64,000 bases of DNA from Lysobacterales bacterium (GCA_021324945.1 JAJPID010000014.1:48075-112074), one strand, 5' to 3'; shown: positions 51,309-61,146, numbered from the stretch's first letter. Made by a program: numbers and translations. The notes: generated by a model not told the origin, from the letters alone.

Positions 51309-53858
51309 ATGGCAGCGCGCAAGGATCAGCGGCTGGCGACCTACCGGCGCAAGCGGGATTTCCGGCACACGCCGGAGCCCGCCGCGACGCCTCGCGCGCA
51401 CGAGCCGCGTGAGGCGACGCAGGGCGGGCGCAAATTCGTGATCCATCTGCATCACGCGCGCCGCCGGCATTTCGATCTGCGTTTGCAAGTGGGCGGCACC
51501 TTGCGCAGTTGGGCGGTGCCCAAAGGCCCTTCGCGCGATCCTTTGATCAAACATCTCGCAGTGCAGGTCGAAGATCATCCGCTGAGCTACGGCAGTTTCG
51601 AGGGCGTGATCCCGCAGGGCCATTACGGCGCCGGTACGGTGGCGATCTGGGACGAGGGCACGTGGAGCACCGAGGGTTCCGCGGTCCAGCAACTGGAAGA
51701 CGGGCACCTGCGTTTCGAGTTGCACGGCTCGCGGTTGCACGGCGGCTGGTCGCTGATCCGCACCGGTATGAAAGGCGACAAGCCGCAGTGGCTTTTGATC
51801 AAGGCTCACGACGCATTCGTGGTGCCGAATGACGTGGCCGACGACACGCCGTTGTCGCAATGGAAAGCCGAACACGGCGGCGAAGAAAATCCACGCGCGC
51901 CGCGCGCGAAGCGGACTGCACGCGCCGCCAAGACAACCGCGTTGCCGAATGCCGATCGATTCGAATTCCAGCTTGCGCGCCTGCGCCACAGCGCGCCGGC
52001 CGGCGACGACTGGCTGCACGAGGTGAAATACGACGGCTACCGCATGCTGGCCTGGCGCAACGGCAGCGAATTGCAATTGCTCTCGCGCAACCGGCTGGAC
52101 TGGACGGCAAAACTGCCATCGATCGCACGGGCGATCCGCGCCTTGAAATGCCGCGCCTGTGTGCTGGACGGCGAACTGGTGGTGTTCGACGAACAGGGCC
52201 GCTCGCGTTTTCATCTGTTGCAGCGGGAATTCAATCGCACGCAGGCGCAAGCCGTACATTACGCGGTGTTCGATCTGCTGTGGCTGGATGGCGATGATCT
52301 GCGCGGGCTGCCGCTGTGCGAGCGCAAGGCCGCGTTATCGAAATTGCTGGAGCACGCCGACGATGCGCTGGTGATCTCCGGTTTCATTCGCGGCAAAGGC
52401 GCGCTCGCGTACAAGCGTGCCTGCGAAGCGGGGCTGGAAGGCGTGATCGCCAAGGCCGTGGATGCGCCGTATCGTGGCGGCCGTTCCGACAACTGGCAAA
52501 AATTGAAGTGCATCGATTCGGACGAATTCGTGATCGTCGGTTACACGCCGGGCAAGGGCTCACGCGGTGATCTCGGCGCGCTGCTGCTGGCCGAACGGAA
52601 AGGGAAGGAGTGGCGTTACGTCGGCCGCGTCGGCACGGGGTTTGACGAAGCGATGTTGAAGCAGGTGTTTTCGTCGCTGAAGCCGGTGCGCGAAAAACCG
52701 TATTTGATCGACGCCCCGAATGCCAGACAATTGCGCGGCGCGAAACCCGTTTGGGTGAAACCCGAGCACGTGGCGGAAATCGCCTTCCGTGGACGCACCG
52801 GAGACGGTCTGCTGCGTCAGGGTAGCTTCAAGGGCCTGCGACCGGACAAGCGCCCCGCGGATTTGCGGGACTGCGATCGCGATGAAGGAGAACCATCTGT
52901 GCCACGCGCATCCCAGTCCGCCAAGAAATCCACTCGAAAATCGGCGTCAAAATCGAATCGAAAATCCGCTGCAAAACCGGCCACTGAATTCACGCCGGAC
53001 AACATCCCGCTCACCCATCCCGAGCGTGTGCTGATTCCGAAGCCGCGCGTCACGAAGCTGGCGCTGGCGCAGTTCTACCGGAGCATCGCCGAACATCTGC
53101 TGCCCGGCATCATCGGCCGTCCGCTGTCGCTGGTGCGTTGCCCAGATGGCGTCGGCAACCCATGTTTTTTCCAGAAGCATTCGATGCAGGGCATGCCCGA
53201 AAGCATCCGCGTCGGCATGCAGACCAATTCGAAAGACGAGGAGGAGGAATACCTCTACGTTGACGACATCGAAGGCGTGATGGCATTGGTGCAGATGAAT
53301 GTGATCGAGATCCATCCCTGGGGCTCGACCATCGCCGATCTGGAGCACCCCGATCGTCTCGTTTTTGATCTCGATCCCGACATCGGCGTGGAATGGCCGC
53401 GCGTCAAGAAAGCAGCATTGCTTCTGCGCGAACGTTTGCAGACGGTGGGCCTGGAAAGTTTCCTGCGCACCACCGGCGGCAAGGGCCTACACGTGGTGGT
53501 GCCGTTGAATCCGCGGCCGGACTGGAACACGGCGAAGGCGTTTTCGCACGCGCTGGCGCGCACGCTGGAACAGGAATCTTCGAAGGAATACGTTTCCGTC
53601 GCCACCAAGTCGAAACGCAAGGGCCGCATCTTTGTGGATTACCTGCGCAACGCGCGCGGTTCCACCGCGGTGGCTTCGTACAGCGTGCGTGCGCGCGAAG
53701 GCGCCGGTGTTGCCACGCCGTTGCATTGGGAGGAACTTTCACGCTTGCGTTCCGGCGCGCAATACACCATCGAGAACATCGCGCGCCGGTTGAAGACGAT
53801 GAAGGACGATCCGTGGCGCGGCATCGAGGAAGTACGGCAGGCGTTGCCGACGAAGTAA
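51309..53858 (+). CDS. ligD: DNA ligase D (PE-ligase-polymerase)
   Basis: 849 residues from the ATG at 51309; a 45-residue longer frame has no family match. The domain order is that of Pseudomonas: 3'-phosphoesterase at about 30-190 (RHFDLRLQVGG, VEDHPLSYGSFEG), ATP-dependent ligase at about 205-510 with nucleophile Lys240 in EVKYDGYR, a Lys/Ser-rich linker near 535-565, and primase-polymerase at about 570-849 (HPWGSTIADLEHPDR, TTGGKGLHVVVPL). It repairs double-strand breaks by end joining with Ku. No ku gene is in the window. Divergent from ndvB. Confidence 0.95.
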   Translation: MAARKDQRLATYRRKRDFRHTPEPAATPRAHEPREATQGGRKFVIHLHHARRRHFDLRLQVGGTLRSWAVPKGPSRDPLIKHLAVQVEDHPLSYGSFEGVIPQGHYGAGTVAIWDEGTWSTEGSAVQQLEDGHLRFELHGSRLHGGWSLIRTGMKGDKPQWLLIKAHDAFVVPNDVADDTPLSQWKAEHGGEENPRAPRAKRTARAAKTTALPNADRFEFQLARLRHSAPAGDDWLHEVKYDGYRMLAWRNGSELQLLSRNRLDWTAKLPSIARAIRALKCRACVLDGELVVFDEQGRSRFHLLQREFNRTQAQAVHYAVFDLLWLDGDDLRGLPLCERKAALSKLLEHADDALVISGFIRGKGALAYKRACEAGLEGVIAKAVDAPYRGGRSDNWQKLKCIDSDEFVIVGYTPGKGSRGDLGALLLAERKGKEWRYVGRVGTGFDEAMLKQVFSSLKPVREKPYLIDAPNARQLRGAKPVWVKPEHVAEIAFRGRTGDGLLRQGSFKGLRPDKRPADLRDCDRDEGEPSVPRASQSAKKSTRKSASKSNRKSAAKPATEFTPDNIPLTHPERVLIPKPRVTKLALAQFYRSIAEHLLPGIIGRPLSLVRCPDGVGNPCFFQKHSMQGMPESIRVGMQTNSKDEEEEYLYVDDIEGVMALVQMNVIEIHPWGSTIADLEHPDRLVFDLDPDIGVEWPRVKKAALLLRERLQTVGLESFLRTTGGKGLHVVVPLNPRPDWNTAKAFSHALARTLEQESSKEYVSVATKSKRKGRIFVDYLRNARGSTAVASYSVRAREGAGVATPLHWEELSRLRSGAQYTIENIARRLKTMKDDPWRGIEEVRQALPTK

Positions 53859-53876
53859 CGCCGGCAACGCCTTGCG

Positions 53877-54554
53877 TCATTGTGCCGGCGGTTCCTCGCC
53901 GCTGAACTTGATAGGTGTGGCACCGACAATCTGTCCGACGTGCGCCTTGTCGCTGACGTAAAGTTTCACCTCACGCTCGAACTTCAGCGTGCCGTTGACG
54001 GTGGCGCCGGGGCCGATCGTCACCACCGGCACACGGTCGATGCCGAAATGAAACCAGCCGTTGTCAGGCTTGTGCACCAGGATGCCGCCGTCCACGCGCG
54101 CGTTGCCGGTGATGTCGATGTCGCCGTCCACGGTTTCGAGGCCCCCGCCGACGTGCGCGTCATTGATGCTGATGTGGCCGTTGACATTGGTGGCGTGACC
54201 GCCGACATCGGCGCCTGGCGAGAGCGTCAGCGCGCCGTTCACCGATTCGATGCCCTTGGCGACCTGCGCGCCGTCATCCAGCTTGATCGCGCCGTTGACC
54301 GTGTTGGCCGATTGCGCGGACGAATGCTCGCCCAGCGTGATCGAGCCGTTGACGGTGGAAGCGTCTTCGATCTTCGCATTGGGCTCGACATAGATGGAAC
54401 CGTTGACGGTGTTGGCGTCGCCGGGCGTCTGACCCGCCTCGACCGTGATCGAGCCGTTGACCTTGCTCATGCCGCCACTGTCACTGTCGTCACCGGCCAC
54501 GCAAGCGGTGGTGAGCAGCAGCACCGGCAACAGCAGGAAGAACCGCGCTTTCAT
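53877..54554 (-). CDS. Repeat lipoprotein, predicted beta-solenoid
   Basis: 225 residues. Signal peptide with lipobox LTTAC (Cys18). Seven repeats of 18-19 residues follow, each built around VNG-[SAH]-[IL] (VNG at 32, 50, 68, 86, 105 and 124, then VDG at 142), spaced like turns of a right-handed beta-helix. This recalls bactofilin and DUF4097-like polymer proteins. A looser C-terminal part ends at PIKFSGEEPPAQ. It is probably anchored to the outer membrane; function unknown. It converges on ligD with 18 nt between them and is divergent from gpmA. Confidence 0.75.
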   Translation of the reverse strand: MKARFFLLLPVLLLTTACVAGDDSDSGGMSKVNGSITVEAGQTPGDANTVNGSIYVEPNAKIEDASTVNGSITLGEHSSAQSANTVNGAIKLDDGAQVAKGIESVNGALTLSPGADVGGHATNVNGHISINDAHVGGGLETVDGDIDITGNARVDGGILVHKPDNGWFHFGIDRVPVVTIGPGATVNGTLKFEREVKLYVSDKAHVGQIVGATPIKFSGEEPPAQ

Positions 54555-54664
54555 GGGACACCTCGTGCGGGTAGGGTGCGGCTTGGATGCTGCGCGCGAA
54601 CAAAGGGTTTAGCAATGCCCGAGAGTCATACGCACTAAAATGGCGTTTTGCCCGGAACTCCGCC

Positions 54665-55411
54665 ATGCCCACGCTCGTCTTGATCCGTCACGGCCAGTCG
54701 CAATGGAACAAGGAGAATCGCTTCACCGGCTGGGCGGATGTCGATCTCTCCGAACTCGGACGGCAGGAGGCGCGCGAAGCCGGTGAGCTGCTGAAACGAG
54801 AAGGTTTCGTTTTCGATCACGCGCACACCTCGGTGCTGAAGCGCGCGGTGCGCACATTGTGGGAAATCGAAGACGCGATGGATCTGATGTGGCTGCCTGT
54901 GCGCACCGACTGGCGCTTGAACGAACGTCACTACGGCGCGCTCACGGGTCTCGACAAGGCGCAGACCGCGGCGAAGTACGGCGATAGCCAAGTGCACATC
55001 TGGCGGCGCAGTTACGACATCCGCCCTCCCGCGTGGACGCCGGAACAGAACATCTTCACCGACGATCAGCGCTACGCAGGACTCTCGCCGGAACAGATTC
55101 CGCTGACCGAATGCCTGAAGGACACCGTCGCGCGCGTGCTGCCGTACTGGCACGAAACGCTCGCGCCCGCGATCCGTGCCGGCCAGCGCGTGCTGGTGGT
55201 CGCGCACGGCAATTCCCTGCGGGCGCTGATCAAGTACCTCGACAATATCTCGGACGATGCGATCGTGGAGATGAACATCCCCACCGGCGTGCCGATCGTT
55301 TACGAATTCGACGAGTCACTGAAACCGCTGAGCCGGCGGTATCTGGGCAATGAGACGGAAATCGCGGCGAAGGCGGCGGCCGTGGCGGCGCAGGGGAAGG
55401 CTTCCAAGTGA
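54665..55411 (+). CDS. gpmA: 2,3-bisphosphoglycerate-dependent phosphoglycerate mutase
   Basis: 248 residues from the ATG at 54665, directly before the catalytic block [20 protein letters not shown] with the phosphorylated His. The second active His is in [15 protein letters not shown]. It interconverts 3- and 2-phosphoglycerate in glycolysis. The motif reads RHGQ where many have RHGE. A 26-residue upstream extension of the frame is discarded as it has no family match. Ends 31 nt from the convergent glnB. Confidence 0.95.
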   Translation: MPTLVLIRHGQSQWNKENRFTGWADVDLSELGRQEAREAGELLKREGFVFDHAHTSVLKRAVRTLWEIEDAMDLMWLPVRTDWRLNERHYGALTGLDKAQTAAKYGDSQVHIWRRSYDIRPPAWTPEQNIFTDDQRYAGLSPEQIPLTECLKDTVARVLPYWHETLAPAIRAGQRVLVVAHGNSLRALIKYLDNISDDAIVEMNIPTGVPIVYEFDESLKPLSRRYLGNETEIAAKAAAVAAQGKASK

Positions 55412-55442
55412 TATTGGATGTGCTGAATCGCCATGGAAAAAG

Positions 55443-55823
<381 letters not shown>

Positions 55824-55915
55824 TCAATGCGGGAGCACTTGCAAGGATGGCTGCTCGCGGATAATTCGCAGTCAACCGGATGTTGGCTCGACCGTCATGC
55901 CGGCGCGATAGTTTT

Positions 55916-55943
55916 GGCGACTTTTGCCTAAAGAAAAGTCGCC
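55916..55943. other. Perfect 10-bp hairpin upstream of glnB
   Basis: GGCGACTTTT (55916-55925) pairs perfectly with AAAAGTCGCC (55934-55943) across an 8-nt loop. It stands in a 260-nt gene-free gap between glnB and ctpA. It could be a terminator-like structure for ctpA transcripts or a mobile-repeat fragment. Confidence 0.45.
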
Positions 55944-55989
55944 CGCTCGCGGCAGCAAGCGGAACCAGAAAATCTTGAGAAAAAGTCAC

Positions 55990-56016
55990 TGGATTCCGGC
56001 CTGCGCCGGAATGACG
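55990..56016. repeat. Interspersed palindromic repeat (GTCATTCC family)
   Basis: ATTCCGGC (55993-56000) pairs with GCCGGAAT (56005-56012) over a CTGC loop, with TGG before and GACG after. It has the same layout as the unit at 30686-30712. It lies just downstream of ctpA. Confidence 0.75.
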
Positions 56017-56041
56017 AGCCAAGGCAGAGATGTCGGGCGCG

Positions 56042-57421
56042 TCAGCGCTTGACCGTATTGACGCTGTGCACCGGCCGCGCCAGCGCCAACCCCTTCAACA
56101 CGTGCAGCGCTTCCGACAACGCATAGTCGTCCACCGCGAGTTTGCCGGCGTCGCTGGTGGCCGCGGTGTCGTCCTTGATTGGCGAATTGCCGACCAAGTG
56201 ATTCGGCAAGTCGCTTTCGTGTTCGTCGTCGTCAAGCTCGGTCGCCTGCGTGCTGACGCTCAAGTTTCCGAGTGCGATATCGGGCGTGATGCCGGAAGCC
56301 TGGATCGAAGTGCCGTCGGGCGTGTAGTAGCGCGCCGTGGTGAGTTTCAGCGCGGTATCGTCGGTCAGCGGCAGGATGGTCTGCACGGAACCTTTGCCGA
56401 AGGTGCGCTGGCCCATTAGCAGCGCGCGATGGTTGTCCTTCAGCGCGCCGGCGACGATCTCCGCGGCGGACGCGGTGCCGTTGTCGACCAGCACCACCAT
56501 CGGCGCGCCGTTCAACACATCGCCGGGTGTGGCGCTGAAATCCAGATCGGCCTGTTTCAATCGCCCTTTGGTGGTGACGATCGTGCCCGAATCGAGAAAC
56601 GCGTCGCTCACGCCCACGGCGGCGGTTAGCAGGCCGCCGGGATTGGAGCGCAGATCCAGCACGGCGCCGCGCAGCGGACCGCTCTTCCTCTGCAGCGCGT
56701 CGATCTGCTTGTCGAGATCGCCCGCGGTGTCTTCCTGGAACTGGCTGATGCGGATGTAGGCATAACCCGGTTCCAGCATGCGCGTCCTGACGCTGGCGAT
56801 ATGGATGCGCTCGCGCGTCAGGGAAATCGTCACCGGCGCCTTCGCGTCCGCGTGCAGGATGCCGAGCGTGATCTTGCTGCCAGGCGCGCCGCGCAACTGT
56901 TTCACCGCGGCATCCAGCGCGTCGGGCTGCACCATCTTGCCGTTGATCGAAACGATCACGTCGCCGGGTTTGATGCCCGCACGCGCGGCGGGTGTGCCAT
57001 CGATGGGAGAAATGATGCGCAACTGATCGTTCAATTGCGCCACCTCGATGCCCAGACCGGAATACGCGCCGGTGGTGTCTTCGGTGAGATCCTTGAGATC
57101 GCTTTCGTCCAGATAATCGCTATGCGGATCGAGACCCGCGAGCATGCCGCGGATCGCCGCGCGCATCAGCGTCTTGTCGTCGACCTTGTCGACGTAGGCC
57201 TGCTTCACCATCGCGTACACGCGGGTGAAGGCGCGGATGTCGGCGAGATCGGGCACGTCGGATGAAGCGCTCGAAGCCGGTGCGGGCGCGACCACGTCCG
57301 GCGGCGTGGCTTGCGCCGGCGATTGTGCGGCGGAATTTTTTGCAGGCGCCGCGGGCGGTGCGGCCCAAGCCAGACCGCTGCACATCAGCAGCAGTACGAG
57401 GATCAAACGGCGGAAGGACAT
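56042..57421 (-). CDS. ctpA: Carboxy-terminal processing protease (S41)
   Basis: 459 residues. Signal peptide at 1-20 (LILVLLLMCSGLAWA) and a proline/alanine-rich linker to about 55. A PDZ domain spans about 110-190 (DGTPAARAGIKPGDVIVSING) and the S41 core follows. The Ser/Lys dyad is visible in NGTASAAEIVAG (near 316) and FGKGSVQT (near 341). It cuts periplasmic proteins at their C-termini. envC lies upstream on the same strand after about 280 nt of repeats, the usual envC-ctpA order. Confidence 0.93.
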   Translation of the reverse strand: MSFRRLILVLLLMCSGLAWAAPPAAPAKNSAAQSPAQATPPDVVAPAPASSASSDVPDLADIRAFTRVYAMVKQAYVDKVDDKTLMRAAIRGMLAGLDPHSDYLDESDLKDLTEDTTGAYSGLGIEVAQLNDQLRIISPIDGTPAARAGIKPGDVIVSINGKMVQPDALDAAVKQLRGAPGSKITLGILHADAKAPVTISLTRERIHIASVRTRMLEPGYAYIRISQFQEDTAGDLDKQIDALQRKSGPLRGAVLDLRSNPGGLLTAAVGVSDAFLDSGTIVTTKGRLKQADLDFSATPGDVLNGAPMVVLVDNGTASAAEIVAGALKDNHRALLMGQRTFGKGSVQTILPLTDDTALKLTTARYYTPDGTSIQASGITPDIALGNLSVSTQATELDDDEHESDLPNHLVGNSPIKDDTAATSDAGKLAVDDYALSEALHVLKGLALARPVHSVNTVKR

Positions 57422-57524
57422 AAAGCGTCGAACGGTGGAACGTTGCGCAGATTATGCGCCAGATGTGTGAGAAGAGTGTTCACAAAAGCCGGGATTGAGG
57501 TTCAGAGATCGCTTAACAAAAACT

Positions 57525-57668
57525 CGTCATTCCGGACCTCGCACAGCGATGATCCGGACGAATTCGTCCGCAACGAATTTTGACAACCGAAGGCTGGCCC
57601 ACAAGGCAAGCGCCAAGTTGCGGTCCGGGAGCTCCATGATTCCGGTCTACCGCCGGCCCCGGAATGAC
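57525..57668. repeat. Composite palindromic repeat between envC and ctpA
   Basis: The segment opens with CGTCATTCCGGACC and closes with CCCCGGAATGACG, so its ends are inverted copies of the repeat core found elsewhere in the window. Inside are further short inverted pieces (ATCCGGACGAATTCGTCCG near 57551; ATTCCGG near 57629). It fills about half of the 279-nt gap between envC and ctpA. Confidence 0.55.
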
Positions 57669-57700
57669 GCCAACTGATGCCGCTGCGGAATATCACGTTT

Positions 57701-58849
57701 TCAGTGGGCAACGAGCCATTCCCGCGCGTCCACCGGCTTGCCGTCCTTGCGCAGTTCGAAATAGGCGCCGGATTGCCCTTCGCCGCGGCCGACTTTCGCG
57801 ATCGCCTGACCCGGTTTCACCCAGTCGCCATCTTCCACCAGCGCGGCTTCGTTGTTGCCGTACAGACTCATCCAGCCGTTGCCGTGATCCACGATCACCA
57901 ACTCGCCGTAGCCGCGCATGAAATCCGCCCAGGCCACGCGGCCATAAGCGATTGCACGCACCACGGTGCCCGGCTCGGCGGCGATCAACAGGCCGCGCGC
58001 CAGCGGGCCGTCGCCCACGTGCGCGCGGCCCGGCACCGGCCACGGCAGTTGGCCGCGCTGTTGTGCGAACGGTTTTTCCACGCCGATCTGCTTGGGGATG
58101 TCGGCGAACACGTCCTTCAGTTTTTGCAGCAACTGATCCAGATCCTGCTGCTGGCGCTGCAGGATGCTGAGCTGATCCTTCTGCTGCGCGAGCTGGGCAT
58201 CGGCTTGTGCCAGCAATTTCTGTTGTGCGTCGCGCGCCTGCTGCAAGGTTTGCGCGCGCGCCGCGCGTTCCGAGCGCTGCTGTTGCAAGGCGGCCTGATC
58301 GGACTGGATCCCGCGCTGCAATTCTTCGAGTCTGGAGAGATCGCCAAGCAGCAAGCGGATGCGTTGCACGCGGTCGCGCTGGAAATAACGCGAATAGGCC
58401 AGCGCGCGCGAGATGCGAGCGACGTCTTCGTCACCGAGCAGCAGCGACAAATCGCTGCCGTGGTTCAATGCGTAGGCCGCGCGCAGCAATTGCGCAAGTG
58501 CCTCGCGTTGCCCCGCGAGTTTCGTCTGCAACTGCGCGTTCTGGCCCTGCAATTGCGCCAGCTCGGCAGATTTCTGCGCAATCGCCATCTCGGTTTCGCT
58601 CAATGCCTTCGAAGCGTCGTTCAACTGCTTGGCCTGATCGGCCAGCGCGGCATCGAGCTGGTCGCGTTGCGCGGCGGTGGCGCGCTGCGCTTGCGCGATC
58701 TGCGCGATCTGCGCACGTATCGCGTCGAGTTTCTTCTGCGTCTCGATCCGCTGCGCCTGTCGCTGCGTGTCGTCGCTTTGCGCGTGCGCGCCGAGTGTGA
58801 CGAACTCGCAGAACAAGGCAATGAGGAGACAAAGGATCGGAAATCGCAT
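57701..58849 (-). CDS. envC: Murein hydrolase activator EnvC
   Basis: 382 residues. Signal peptide at 1-23 (ending GAHAQ), then a Gln/Ala-rich coiled coil at about 25-255. A C-terminal LytM-like domain spans about 265-382 (AEPGTVVRAIAYGRVAW, VIVDHGNGWMSLYG). The zinc-binding His-x3-Asp of active M23 enzymes is absent, as in E. coli EnvC, which activates amidases AmiA/B at the septum with FtsEX. Likely the same transcription unit as ctpA. Confidence 0.92.
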   Translation of the reverse strand: MRFPILCLLIALFCEFVTLGAHAQSDDTQRQAQRIETQKKLDAIRAQIAQIAQAQRATAAQRDQLDAALADQAKQLNDASKALSETEMAIAQKSAELAQLQGQNAQLQTKLAGQREALAQLLRAAYALNHGSDLSLLLGDEDVARISRALAYSRYFQRDRVQRIRLLLGDLSRLEELQRGIQSDQAALQQQRSERAARAQTLQQARDAQQKLLAQADAQLAQQKDQLSILQRQQQDLDQLLQKLKDVFADIPKQIGVEKPFAQQRGQLPWPVPGRAHVGDGPLARGLLIAAEPGTVVRAIAYGRVAWADFMRGYGELVIVDHGNGWMSLYGNNEAALVEDGDWVKPGQAIAKVGRGEGQSGAYFELRKDGKPVDAREWLVAH

Positions 58850-58943
58850 CCGCGCAGATTACTTCAGCATCGTGTGACGGCAAGCGTTGGCGATTGCTCC
58901 ATTTTCGGCACGGGTTTTATAGTCCCCTTTTTGAGGTGTGACC

Positions 58944-59759
58944 ATGACGAATCCGGAACGGCCAGCTGTCGATCTCGAAGCGTATTTCGAACGCATCGGC
59001 TGGAATGGCGAAACCCGCGCCGACTCCGGCACGATGGCCGGGCTGCTGGCGGCGCACATGCGCAGCGTTCCGTTCGAAAACTTGGATGTCCTGCTCAAGC
59101 GCTCGATCCGGCTCGATCTGCCGAGCCTGCACGACAAGCTGGTGCGCTCGCGGCGCGGCGGCTACTGTTTCGAACACGGCACCTTGTTCGCCGCGGTGCT
59201 GGAGCGGCTCGGTTTCGAGATCGCGCGCCACACCGCGCGCGTGGTGCTGGTCACGCCGCGCGAACAGGCGCCGCGCATGCACATGTTCCTGATCGCGACC
59301 TTGCCCGAAGGCCGTTTCGTGCTCGATCCCGGCTTCGGCGGCCAGGCGCCCGCGTTTCCGGTGCCACTGATCGATGCGGATGAAACCGGCGGCGCGACGC
59401 ACTGGCTGCAACACGATGGCCGCTGGTGGACATTGCGCATGCGCACGCCGGAGAAGATCGTGGATTGCTGGACGACCACGCTAGACGCCGACAACGAAAC
59501 CGACTTCGTGCTCGGCAATCACTACACGTCCACGTATCCCGATTCCGCGTTCGTCAATCGGCTGATGCTGCACGCGCGCAACGATGGCGGCAGCGTCAGC
59601 GTGATGAACCGCGACGTCACATTCCGGCGCGGTTCCGAAATCCGCAAATCGCAAGTTGCCGATCGCCGCGAATTACGCGCGTTGCTTTCAGAACACTTCG
59701 GCTTCGATCTGCCGGAGATCGAGCACCTGCGGGTGCCGAGCGTTCCTGAGTGGTCGTGA
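58944..59759 (+). CDS. nat: Arylamine N-acetyltransferase
   Basis: 271 residues from the ATG at 58944, with GAGGTG just upstream as ribosome site; a GTG two codons earlier is less likely. The Cys-His-Asp triad is complete: Cys75 in RRGGYCFEHG, His113 in RMHMFL and Asp128 in VLDPGFGG. It transfers acetyl from acetyl-CoA to aromatic amines or hydrazines; the native substrate in most bacteria is unclear. Divergent from envC with 94 nt between them, and converging on the DUF3014 gene. Confidence 0.93.
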   Translation: MTNPERPAVDLEAYFERIGWNGETRADSGTMAGLLAAHMRSVPFENLDVLLKRSIRLDLPSLHDKLVRSRRGGYCFEHGTLFAAVLERLGFEIARHTARVVLVTPREQAPRMHMFLIATLPEGRFVLDPGFGGQAPAFPVPLIDADETGGATHWLQHDGRWWTLRMRTPEKIVDCWTTTLDADNETDFVLGNHYTSTYPDSAFVNRLMLHARNDGGSVSVMNRDVTFRRGSEIRKSQVADRRELRALLSEHFGFDLPEIEHLRVPSVPEWS

Positions 59760-59765
59760 TCCGCG

Positions 59766-60581
59766 TTACGACCGGCCCGAGGGCAGTTGCTGTCCGGCCA
59801 GCAACTCGCGGATTTCGCGCAACTTTGCCTTGATCTTCGCCTCGTTCTGCGGCCCGGCGTGGATCAACATCTTCTGCCCCGCGCTCAAGTTTTCCAGCGC
59901 CGGATCGGTGTAGACGTAGAACGCGCCCTGCTTCCGCACCGTCGGCGGTTGCGTGGGTTCGGGCGCGGCCAGCAGATTGTCGATCGTGGCGATCAAGCGA
60001 TCGTTGAAGTACGCCTTCGGGTACCCCAATTCGCGATACGCCTGCTGGAACAGCGGATAGTCGTGCACGTACCACGCGACCAAGGCCTTGAGATCGGCCG
60101 ATTCCAGCACACGCATGTAGGCGTCGTAACGCTGGTAGTTCTGAGGACTGATCGTCTGTTGATCGCCGGTTTGCGAAACCGCGAATGCGCTTGCTGGCGT
60201 GCGCAGCGGCAGGATGCGCGTGCTGCCCAACTGCTGCCGCGGCAGCGCGTCCACGGTGGCGACGATGTCGGGAATGATCGCCTGCCTGACGAGCAGATCG
60301 CTTACGCCCTGCATGCCGGGCAGCGCCAGCAGGGCTTGCAGCACGCCGGCGTCGCTATCCTGCAACGGCGGCAGCGGCGCGGTCGAAGCCGACACCGGCA
60401 CCCTCGCTGCGCTGATCGGATAGTGCGGCGCACTGCTCACGGAAGCCGGCGTAGGATTCAGTGCAGCCGGCGCAGGTCCGCGCGGACTCGGCCGCTGGAA
60501 AACGAAAAGCCATACCGCCACCGCGACGATCACCGCGAGCACGATGATCGCGATCCATTGCGCTGCCGAATCTCGCCTCAT
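59766..60581 (-). CDS. DUF3014 family membrane-anchored protein
   Basis: 271 residues. One membrane helix at about 9-28 (AIIVLAVIVAVAVWLFVF), a Pro/Ala/Ser linker, then a helical domain (LLALPGMQGVSDLLVRQAII, YVHDYPLFQQAYRELGYP, YVYTDPALENLSAGQKMLI). This is the DUF3014 pattern found in gammaproteobacteria; function unknown. The bulk should lie in the periplasm. Convergent with nat with 6 nt between the stops. Confidence 0.8.
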   Translation of the reverse strand: MRRDSAAQWIAIIVLAVIVAVAVWLFVFQRPSPRGPAPAALNPTPASVSSAPHYPISAARVPVSASTAPLPPLQDSDAGVLQALLALPGMQGVSDLLVRQAIIPDIVATVDALPRQQLGSTRILPLRTPASAFAVSQTGDQQTISPQNYQRYDAYMRVLESADLKALVAWYVHDYPLFQQAYRELGYPKAYFNDRLIATIDNLLAAPEPTQPPTVRKQGAFYVYTDPALENLSAGQKMLIHAGPQNEAKIKAKLREIRELLAGQQLPSGRS

Positions 60582-61018
60582 CGGTATTTCCTCGCGCGTG
60601 CGTCAACCATGCTTTGACGTCATCCGCAGCGCGATCGTTCCCAAATGCGTGCCGCCGCTGGCGGACGCCGCATCCGAAGCCGGAGGGGCCCGCCAGCGTG
60701 GTCGATTCGCGCGCAGCGCCCGGCGATGCGGCGGGGCCCGGACACGAAGCCATTCGCAGGCACAGCGAGATGCGCACCTGTGCTGATCGCCGGTGCGTAA
60801 CCCGGCGTCATCGGCACGTTCGTTTGCGAAGTCACGCCTGCCGAAATTGCCGGCCAAGAGATCCGCGAGACGATCAAGGCCGCGATCACGATATCGGCCT
60901 TGATCCAGAAAATCACCAGACGCGGGCGGTGCAGCGGCGACGGCAACCTTCCACGTCGCGCCATTCTGACAAACCGCGCCTCCACGCAGCGCGAAAGCGC
61001 CGCGATGGTTTTGGATAA
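60582..61018. other. Gene-poor stretch upstream of the DUF3014 gene
   Basis: No supported gene. A minus-strand frame at 60620-60985 contains a stretch with plausible codon use (ISAGVTSQTNVPMTPGYAPA) but has no recognisable family, ends in arginine-rich sequence, and may be a decayed or chance frame. The DUF3014 promoter should lie next to 60582. The stretch leads straight into the hairpin array at 61019. Confidence 0.35.
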
Positions 61019-61146
61019 GCTCTGAACAAATCCGCCCAGGATTTGTCAGAGCGCGCCGAGTCCGGTACATACCCGGACTCGGCTCCGCCAATCAAGCACA
61101 TGAAACAGAAGCGTGCTTGATTGCGTGCGGCACATCCTTGTGCCGC
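61019..61146. repeat. Four consecutive hairpins
   Basis: Within 128 nt there are four separate palindromes: 61019-61052 (14 bp stem with one bulged A, GCTCTGAACAAATCC / GGATTTGTCAGAGC); 61056-61082 (perfect 10 bp, CCGAGTCCGG); 61089-61123 (perfect 11 bp, CAATCAAGCAC); and 61127-61146 (perfect 8 bp, GCGGCACA, loop TCCT). The arms differ from one to the next and gaps are only 3-6 nt. None has a T-run. It sits 3' of the DUF1993 gene. Confidence 0.8.
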
